Of a stretch of DNA of 64,000 nucleotides, positions 63,021-64,000 are shown in pieces. Within the stretch, counting starts at the first letter, position 1. Every line of letters begins with the position of its first letter. The DNA is taken from NCBI GenBank assembly GCA_005882135.1, contig VBDR01000036.1, forward strand, positions 1 through 64,000, given 5' to 3'. This DNA comes from Chloroflexota bacterium (GTDB lineage Bacteria; Chloroflexota; Dormibacteria; Dormibacterales; Dormibacteraceae). A model generated the notes under the pieces. That model did not search any database. It saw only the letters and a program-made list of their open reading frames with translations, and was not told where the DNA came from. The translations under genes and the position numbers were made by a program.

Positions 63021-63100
63021 TGGAGGCGAGTATAGGAATCAAACGGGACCGACTAAGGCCGCGGGTATACTGGCCCTTCGGCGCCCTCACGTGATTCCGT

Positions 63101-63173
63101 GGGCCCGTAGCTCAGCTGGGAGAGCGCGTGAATCGCACTCACGAGGCCAGGGGTTCGAATCCCCTCGGGTCCA
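63101..63173 (+). tRNA. tRNA-Ala (anticodon CGC)
   Basis: Acceptor GGGCCCG/CGGGTCC, D-arm GCTC/GAGC, anticodon stem CGTGA/TCACG with loop ATCGCAC (anticodon CGC), T-arm AGGGG/CCCCT with TTCGAAT, discriminator A and no encoded CCA, unlike the other two tRNA genes here. A TATACT box at 63065-63070 may be its -10. Confidence 0.94.
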
Positions 63174-63289
63174 CTCTTGTCACCTCTCACGACATCGCCG
63201 ACGTGGACGCCTTGCTTCAAAACATCGTAGACAGGCCACCTGCCGTGGAGCGGCTAGCAGCTCCGGCGTGACGCAACGGCCTCGAGAGG

Positions 63290-63712
63290 CTACATTCCGA
63301 GCTGGCGCATGAAGGCGGCCGCATCGAAATAGAGCCTGGCCTTTCGGATCAGCTCATGGTCGATTTCGAAGATGGCGACCATCGGCAGCTCAACATCTTT
63401 GTTCGTCGCCGGGAAGCCGAGTTGAGGGCCGACGTGCTTTCCCTTGAAAACGAACTCGAGCACGCCGATTCCGGCCTCTGAGTCCGCGACAACGCTTTTG
63501 ACCTCTGCGCTGGCCGGCGAGAAAGCATCGTGATAGAAGACTTGAAATAGGGCCTTGATCTGCTCCTTACCTTGATGAAGCTGACCAAGTGGCAGCACGC
63601 TGTACTCGGCGTCGTCGGCAAAGTACTTCGCGACGTCGTGCCCCTTCCCGAACCCTTCCGTTATCTCACGCACGCGCGAGGTCGCCCTCGAGTCGGTTGA
63701 ACTCTGCGCCAT
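63290..63712 (-). CDS. SnoaL-like (NTF2-fold) protein
   Basis: 140 residues with GGGAGGACAACCG before ATG 63712. NTF2-like cone fold: VREITEGFGKGHDVAKYFAD, DAEYSVLPLGQLHQGKEQIK with ALFQVFYHDAFSPA, VLEFVFKGKHVGPQLGFPAT and a final EIDHELIRKARLYFDAAAFM. It resembles ester-cyclase/limonene-epoxide-hydrolase relatives; small-molecule binding is likely and catalysis unproven. A longer in-frame start at 63781 lacks a ribosome site. Confidence 0.88.
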   Translation of the reverse strand: MAQSSTDSRATSRVREITEGFGKGHDVAKYFADDAEYSVLPLGQLHQGKEQIKALFQVFYHDAFSPASAEVKSVVADSEAGIGVLEFVFKGKHVGPQLGFPATNKDVELPMVAIFEIDHELIRKARLYFDAAAFMRQLGM

Positions 63713-63867
63713 CGGTTGTCCTCCCGCCTTAGTTAGAGGCTGCAACGCGCCACCTGCGCCCAGGGTGACGGTAGCAGGCATCGGATTCGGGTGCCTGCAT
63801 CCCGTGGTTCTTCAACGGCCAGGTCTGCGGCGGTTGAGGAGACCCTCAGCCGCGGGATAATCCGCCC

Positions 63868-64000
63868 ATGGCCAGCCAGACAGACCGGCCGGCGGTGTTT
63901 TCAGGCCTGCAGGAAGGCGCGCTCGTGCTGGCCGATATCTCCGGTTACTCGAAGTTCGTCGCGCAGACCGAGGTCGACCACAGCTGGTCGATCCTGCACG
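63868..64000 (+). CDS. DUF2652-family protein (adenylate-cyclase-like), N-terminal fragment
   Basis: ATG 63868 begins a frame open to the window end (44 codons). After a short head, GALVLADISGYSKFVAQTEV and DHSWSILH match the start of DUF2652 proteins, whose DISGY(S/T)KF segment resembles the metal-binding strand of class III nucleotide cyclases. The rest lies outside the window, so catalytic competence cannot be judged. Confidence 0.75.
   Translation, partial: MASQTDRPAVFSGLQEGALVLADISGYSKFVAQTEVDHSWSILH

Overview
This is a GC-rich (roughly two-thirds G+C) bacterial chromosome segment with tightly packed genes, many GTG/TTG starts and many overlapping stop/start pairs. The MurT/GatD lipid II amidation pair, a bS22-like basic 32-residue peptide, RpoD next to DnaG, ComEA/ComEC, and TreY-TreZ-GlgX point to a high-GC, probably monoderm Terrabacteria lineage (Actinomycetota, Chloroflexota or Candidatus Dormibacterota). 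Dormibacterota is my best guess; it is inference, not proof.

Positions 1-10150 are accessory. The window opens in a tyrosine integrase lying against the 3' end of a tRNA-Asn gene, which looks like the edge of an integrative element that continues to the left. Then come a DHFR-like reductase, a wrecked GNAT acetyltransferase antisense to a LysR tail, an orphan sugar-binding lipoprotein, a large secreted alkaline-phosphatase-fold protein, a small anchored protein with a strong terminator, a LuxR/NB-ARC regulator, a cupin and a zinc-ribbon protein.

Positions 10200-16000 hold a frameshifted unknown, a cytidylate-kinase-like gene, a DUF559 endonuclease gene bracketed by inverted CCCTCTCCCC-type palindromes, and the rpoD-dnaG pair. 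Positions 15400-20800 carry an MMPL exporter with its TetR repressor and a perfect operator, then an AraC-VOC-DUF998-DUF1905 run. Positions 20800-30600 carry ppdK, a FAD oxidase, a nonsense-mutated SRPBCC gene, a ParB-like unknown beside a papain-like protease, a TMEM175 channel, a secreted phosphoesterase and an M20 peptidase.

Positions 30600-46500 are core housekeeping: glyS-recO-CNNM-prs-glmU on the minus strand (recO and glmU apparently starting at non-ATG/GTG/TTG codons), lon, then gatD-murT-ispE-gamma-carbonic anhydrase, rpsT, and holA-comEC-comEA. Positions 46500-53350 hold tRNA-Gln and a lipoprotein-treY-treZ-glgX run that would turn glycogen or maltodextrin into trehalose. Positions 53300-64000 hold leuS, EamA, HIT, an amidohydrolase/acyl-CoA dehydrogenase pair, bS22-like, LemA, a phospholipase D lipoprotein, a SAM hydrolase, a molybdopterin oxidoreductase, tRNA-Ala, a SnoaL-like protein and the start of a DUF2652 gene.

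The most distinctive property is a family of about nine dispersed two-hairpin palindromic repeats (arms CCTCCCC/GGGGAGG, then a GC-rich second hairpin ending near GGAGGGG). They sit between genes, but also inside coding sequence (a lipoprotein linker) and at gene ends, where one appears to have removed the MMPL stop codon. A second palindrome family brackets the DUF559 gene. No CRISPR array, rRNA or intact transposase was seen.
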